Shown one piece after another: positions 60,101 to 64,000 of a stretch of DNA of 64,000 nt (position 1 is its first letter; each line of letters starts with the position of its first letter). Source of the stretch: Biomphalaria glabrata (Eukaryota; Mollusca; Gastropoda; Planorbidae); the NCBI RefSeq assembly GCF_947242115.1, contig NC_074716.1, positions 5,558,001 through 5,622,000 on the forward strand, in the 5' to 3' direction. The translations under genes were made by a program, and so were the position numbers. The notes below the pieces were generated by a model, which ran no database searches, was not told the origin of the DNA, and saw only the letters and a list, made by a program, of their open reading frames with translations.

Positions 60101-63100
60101 AAAACCCCTTTGGTTGTGCTAGGGCAAGTGATGGTTTAGTATTAAAATCTCACCTAAAATAAACAAAATCAAAGCAAAAAATCAGTCACTAAATTCCGAC
60201 TCCCCCCCCTTCGGGGGGGGGGGGGGGGGATTTCATTTCGGGGGGGGGGTTTGAACCCCAAAAACCCCCCCCTGGCTACGCCCATGATGTCAGGTACCCA
60301 TTTGAGCTGGGTAAACACAGAGGCGCCCAAAGATCCTGAAATGTAAAATCCCAGTCTTCACCATGATTCGAACCTGGGACCTTCAGTTCGAAAGCCAAGC
60401 GCTTTGCCAATAAGCCACAGCACCACCAGATTTATTAAAGCAACTAATATAATATGAAGGATTGGCTTTGTTTTATTTGTTTTATTTTGTAATAATTTAT
60501 TAGTCGAATGCAACTCTTATCTTATGAAAACATCTGCTTTAAGTTTGTATAAAATATTGTTTTTTTTCCTAGGGTTTTACTGATCCAGTATACAGAGAGA
60601 GAAGAAAGGAGTTTGCAGATATTGCTTTCAATTATAAACAGTGAGTTTACAGTTTTTATTTCACAAGACATTTCTATTTACTTTCTAAAGATTTACTTTT
60701 ATAGGAATAAACTAAAGCATTTTGTATTTTAACTCTTTCTCTCCGTAATTATTTTCCGTGCTTTAATGAAATCAATCATTTTGTTAATTCGTATTGTACT
60801 ATCCCATTAAACTTTAATAAACTTTTTTGTTTTTATCTGAAAATATTATATTGGGTATTAAATTATAGGGTAATGGATGCTCTTTTTACACAATACAAAT
60901 TAAAGTTTATAAACCAAAATTTCATTTAATGGGGTAAAATCAACGTTGATATCGTCAATTAGGAGAGAATGAGTTACACATTTATGAAACTTTTTTAATA
61001 AATCAATTGATTAGTTTATTGAATTGTATTTACTCACATACACACAAAATAACTTTTGACATTAGCCTTTTATTTTAATTGTTTTAGGGTAGATTTACTA
61101 TTCTTTTGAGAATACTACGCTGTAACTAAGGGGAAGTAACAATAATAAACTTCTGGCCACATTATTTCCTAAATAGAATAACTGGCATATACTTAAATTT
61201 TAAACCTGTGCTATTAAATCTTTCCTTTTGATAATTAGAGTAATATTTTACTTGAGCAGGAACTAGTGTGCTTTTTAAAGCTGCCTCGTAATGTGGCATG
61301 CCCTCTGAAGTGTCGATTTGAGGGTTTCAGGTTCAAACTGCCAGTGCTATCTCCTGCCATCCCTGGGGGAAGGATGTAATAATCTTCAATAATAAACCTG
61401 CAAAACTAATAAAATATTTTTAAAAAAAAAGCTTTATTGAAATAATTTTTTTTTAATTTTTAAGAGATTGTTTATTTAAGATTAGAACTTTGAGGATTTT
61501 AGTGCATTTTTTTCTATCTTTTTTCAGTGGTCAACCTATTCCTAGAGTGGAATACACTAAGGCTGAAGTTAAAACCTGGTAAATATATATAAACTTCTAA
61601 GATGACTGTATTCCTTTTTAAACCTTTTTAATTACAATATTTTGATTTTACTACCTTTTCTGTGCTTCTTATGGAGAATTATTCAGCTAATTAGCTCTGT
61701 CATGAATATTTTTGCTGTTATTGAAAGTATCATAAAATTTTATAAAGCATCAGTTGGACTCCTTGACCCTGTTGCCAGGAATGGATAACATACCAACAGA
61801 ACTTTTAAAACAGTGGCTCACATATAAGTAAATGTTTTAGGACAATCTGTCAGAAAATATGGAACAAAAAAACATGGCCAAAAGAATTGTCCCGATCATT
61901 TATTATTGCACTGCCCAAGAAAGGAAACTTGAGACAATGCCAAAACTAAAGAATGATAAGTGTGATCAGTCACCCAAACAAGATAATGCTAACAATAATT
62001 CTCAACAGCCTCAAGAGAAAAGCTGAGGAGTTCCTTTTGGGCTAACAGGCAGGCTTCAGAGCAGGTAGAAGCACTATTAAACAAATATTTAACATCAGAA
62101 TGTTAACTCAAAAATGCCTTTAATGCCAAAAAAAAACTGGTACACAGTTTTATAGACTTCAAAAAAGCCTTTGACCCATTTCGTCATGATGGCATGTGGC
62201 AAGTGATTAGGGAGTTCAGCATAGATAAAAACATTATTGATGTTATCAAAGCCTTATATGAAAATGTGAATAGCTCAGTACTTAGTAACAATAATTTTGG
62301 AGAAAGTTTTAGCAGCTCTTTTTAACTTGTTTCTGGAGCATATTGTGATGGAAACTCTAGAAGCATTTACTTCTAGCTTGACCATAAATGAGTAGCCTAT
62401 TTCCAATCTCAGGTTTGCAGGTAATATACACCTCATTGGAGCAAATGCAGACCAGGTACAAGATTTTACTTTAAAACAGGATGCTGCAGCTAGAGTAAAT
62501 GGCATGGAAATCAGTGCAAAAAAAAAAGCAAAATACTAGTTTATGGTTGAGATAGTGAGAGATGTTGTATACTGTTGGGTCAAACATAACAAGAGATAGA
62601 TGATCAATTAAGAGATACAAACCTGTTTGAGCTTGGCATCTGCTGCCATAAGTAAATTGTGGAAAATCTGGAGGAGTAACATAACCTTTTAAGTAAAATT
62701 AAAACTATATTCATCACTAGTCATCTCTGCACTCCTATATGGTGGTGAAAGTTGGACACTGAACGCTGAGGCTGAAAGAAGAATCCAAGCCTTTGAAAGT
62801 AAATGCTACTGAAAAATGCTGGGTGTCAGATAGCAGGAAAAGAAGAAAAATGAGTTTTTTCTTTTACAAGTCAACACTCATGGCTGGCAAAAAATGAAGA
62901 AATCCTCAATTCTGTAAAAAGACAAAAGCTGAGCTGGTTTGGTCATAAGTCGCTATCAAAAGTCATTCTTCAAGGTACAGTGGAGGAAGCAGGAAGAAAT
63001 GCTCGTCCAAAGAAAAGCAGGCTGGATAACCTAAAAGAATGAACTGGTCTCCCTCTTGATGTCCTGCTAAGAACAGCTGCTGATATGGAAAAGTGGAGGG

Positions 63101-63700
63101 ATTTAGTCAAAGCTCCCTTTTATTGAAAATCAAGAGACAGATGAGATGAATCTTGTTATGCAATTTATTAAACTTCCTCTTACAAAGAAAAATCTAAAAT
63201 ATTATTAGTAAGATCAAAACTTCTTTGGAATTTTAGTAATTAAAAAAAAAATTAAAACTTATTAAAGGCAAAAAGATTTTGTAAATAAAAGTATTATAAG
63301 CTCAAGATTATCCTGTTTCTGTCCATAACTAAGATAAGTCATCAATTACCAAACTAATTGTTTTTCCCTTGGTAATTAAATCATAAAATGATTGCTGAAG
63401 ATATTTTATCCAATTTTAAAATGTCTGTAAATTGTACTTAAATATTTGTTTCTTTGAAATTTCTTTTGTTAATTGAATATTGCAACATTTTTCTGCCAAA
63501 TCATAGAAAAAATTTGCACTGAAAAATAAAATTTTTATTATTCTTTTTCTTTAGGTCAACAATTTTCCGAGAACTCATTAAACTTTACCCAACTCATGCG
63601 TGCAGAGAGTTCAATCATGTGTTTCCTCTGTTGATTGACAACTGTGGCTTTCGAGAAGACAACATTCCACAGTTGCAAGATATTTCTGATTTTCTCAAAG
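54118..63700 (+). CDS. PAH: Phenylalanine 4-hydroxylase, exons 1-8 (3' part beyond window)
   Basis: Converts phenylalanine to tyrosine with tetrahydrobiopterin, O2 and iron. Exons are 54118-54231, 55826-55954, 56539-56643, 57443-57524, 57754-57842, 60573-60640, 61528-61578 and 63555-63700. All introns are GT-AG and the frame is continuous for 261 residues. Exon 1 is inferred from an ATG frame that splices in phase; it carries RHRS at residues 31-34, placed like the PKA site (Ser16) of human PAH. Exons 2-4 hold the ACT regulatory domain ([25 protein letters not shown]). The catalytic domain begins [20 protein letters not shown] and continues [24 protein letters not shown] and EDNIPQL. The wording matches PAH rather than tryptophan or tyrosine hydroxylase. 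Exons of 89 and 68 nt equal human exons 4 and 5, and 51+146 equals human exon 6 (197 nt). The iron ligands lie beyond the window. The introns are loaded with LINE, SINE and hAT insertions. No break is seen. Confidence 0.93.
54989..55254. mobile_element. MITE family M, 266 bp, in PAH intron 1
   Basis: Starts TTAACTCTTTCTTTCCGTAA and ends with the inverse, ggagagaaagagTTAG. Its interior (tcaacgttgatatcgtca) matches 60729-60977. Confidence 0.75.
55268..55325. mobile_element. Fragment of a hAT-type MITE end
   Basis: gttccgtggaacatagttta followed by ggaaaaactgg, the right terminus of the element at 23013-23502 (ttccgcggaacacagtttgg). Left part missing. It directly follows the family M MITE. Confidence 0.55.
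55480..55745 (-). mobile_element. Decayed LINE 3' end in PAH intron 1
   Basis: Collinear with the copy at 38965-39190 (catgcatg, ttaaactctgccaagtcac, caacccattccatgctctaa, gagtattt), but with many changes. It ends about 80 bp before PAH exon 2. Confidence 0.75.
56665..56780 (+). mobile_element. SINE family C, 3' part, in PAH intron 3
   Basis: tgctggccacatgacaccct, ttggccatagaaacagattt and catcatctgcccaataaatc are the inverse of the body at 57995-58110. The head is missing. Confidence 0.65.
56781..57240 (+). mobile_element. LINE C-terminal relic in PAH intron 3
   Basis: The frames read [32 protein letters not shown], then [19 protein letters not shown] (knuckle H-x4-C), then [17 protein letters not shown]. 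This is the tail of an I/R1-like LINE polymerase, with at least one frameshift. Confidence 0.72.
58580..59040 (-). mobile_element. RTE-like LINE 3' end inside the hAT element
   Basis: The minus strand carries CSPTK-like and HEVCGTCS frames that correspond, with shifts, to RMRFAGHVL, and ends with the equivalent of the gccgaacggcgtaggagggtctaagtc end seen at 48380-48410. It is heavily decayed. The LINE end is duplicated by the 245-bp tandem (second end at about 58540-58565). Confidence 0.65.
59230..60130. repeat. Degenerate palindromic array
   Basis: The core ggggttttaaactcaaaacc plus cc, or shortened forms, recurs about a dozen times. Spacing is about 110-120 bp on the left (with ataatttgcttttttt spacers) and 25-60 bp on the right. 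Each core is nearly its own reverse complement, so single strands would form hairpins. Confidence 0.8.
60729..60977. mobile_element. MITE family M, 249 bp, in PAH intron 6
   Basis: Starts TTAACTCTTTCTCTCCGTAA and ends with the inverse, ggagagaatgagTTAC. The interior matches 54989-55254 (gaaaatattatat, tcaacgttgatatcgtca). Confidence 0.78.
61760..63140 (+). mobile_element. LINE reverse-transcriptase relic in PAH intron 7
   Basis: Shifting frames give [45 protein letters not shown], then [37 protein letters not shown], and at 62900-63090 the tail [12 protein letters not shown] and [20 protein letters not shown]. So RT motifs through to the C-terminal tail remain, with the FADD box changed (FAGN) and many stops and shifts. 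It is the same lineage as 50185-50530. There is no clear poly-A or target duplication. Confidence 0.82.
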
Positions 63701-64000
63701 GTAAAGTCATTGAACTGCAGTTATTGTAGTAAACAATTTTTTAAAATTATTATTTCTAAAATCAAAGAATGAATTACTGGTCTGTTTCAAAGAGAAATAA
63801 TAAAGTATGAATCTCAATAACTGTTACATTTATATGTGTATTTATGTTAATGTATGTGGTGTGTGTGTGTTTGTTTGCTTTCTTGTAGTCTCCCTTGTTC
63901 TATTGTTCAGTATGTTCACGTTTTCACGGTTTTCTCTTAAGTGTGTCATTAGTGTGTATTAGACTCTCATGGTTGTTTGTTCTTCTCTTGTTCACGTTAA

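Larger units (their letters stand above)
58128..60286. mobile_element. hAT-like element, 2159 bp, perfect ends and target duplication
   Basis: 16-bp perfect inverted ends CATGGGCGTAGCCAGG, flanked by ATGTCAGG at 58120-58127 and 60287-60294 (exact 8-bp duplication). The inside is patchwork. 58330-58575 and 58580-58820 are tandem copies of about 245 bp (both with ggtctgg(a/g)ggagcgctagga). 58790-59040 is an inverse RTE-like LINE tail. 59230-60130 is a degenerate array built on ggggttttaaactcaaaacc. No transposase is visible, so it depends on an enzyme from elsewhere. The perfect ends suggest a recent insertion. Confidence 0.9.
57995..60430 (-). mobile_element. tRNA-derived SINE family C, split by a hAT element, in PAH intron 5
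   Basis: The right part 60295-60430 read on the minus strand has the tRNA-like head: tggcttattggcaaagcgct (A box) and ggtcccaggttcgaatcatg (B box). The left part 57995-58127 is the SINE body. Removing 58128-60286 and one copy of ATGTCAGG restores a continuous SINE of about 270 bp, so the SINE is the older element. Confidence 0.85.

Noticed and set aside
59880-60240. Telomere-like or G-quadruplex array
   Set aside because: The G runs belong to palindromic ggggttttaaactc cores, not to a regular telomeric repeat.
55826-63700. Tryptophan or tyrosine hydroxylase instead of phenylalanine hydroxylase
   Set aside because: [33 protein letters not shown] and [11 protein letters not shown] follow the PAH wording; the tryptophan enzyme reads CANRVLMYG and HGDPIPKVEF at these places.

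Overview
This window looks like the nuclear genome of a pulmonate gastropod, most likely a freshwater snail of the Biomphalaria/Bulinus group. It is AT-rich, intron-rich and packed with satellites, LINE fragments, tRNA-derived SINEs and hAT-type MITEs. Two genes have the CREP design (immunoglobulin fold, coiled coil, C-type lectin), which is known from planorbid snails.

Layout. 1-10518 is one 35-bp satellite with higher-order structure. 12565-13607 (+) and 26682-25637 (-) are the large final exons of two convergent CREP-like lectin genes. Between them, 16747-22082 (+) is a five-exon gene with its own TATA box, encoding an unrecognised 129-residue secreted protein. 32547-33599 (-) is an intronless class A GPCR. 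33.6-53.6 kb holds mostly mobile-element debris and minisatellites. 54118-63700 (+) is the 5' part (eight exons) of phenylalanine 4-hydroxylase, which runs off the right edge.

The genes do not form an obvious pathway. The two CREPs are probable haemolymph recognition proteins. The small secreted protein lies between them without a known role. The GPCR is probably a chemosensory or peptide receptor. Phenylalanine hydroxylase supplies tyrosine, for example for catecholamines and melanin.

Mobile elements. At least six elements have hAT-like inverted ends and 8-bp target duplications (two perfect, three with 7/8 matches, one degenerate). Two of them, and possibly a third, contain internal minisatellites. 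One 2.16-kb element sits inside an older SINE within a phenylalanine hydroxylase intron. LINE 3' ends from several lineages recur. I recognised no LTR element, virus-like element, tRNA or rRNA gene, or CRISPR array. Several long open frames are only tandem repeats whose unit lacks stop codons.
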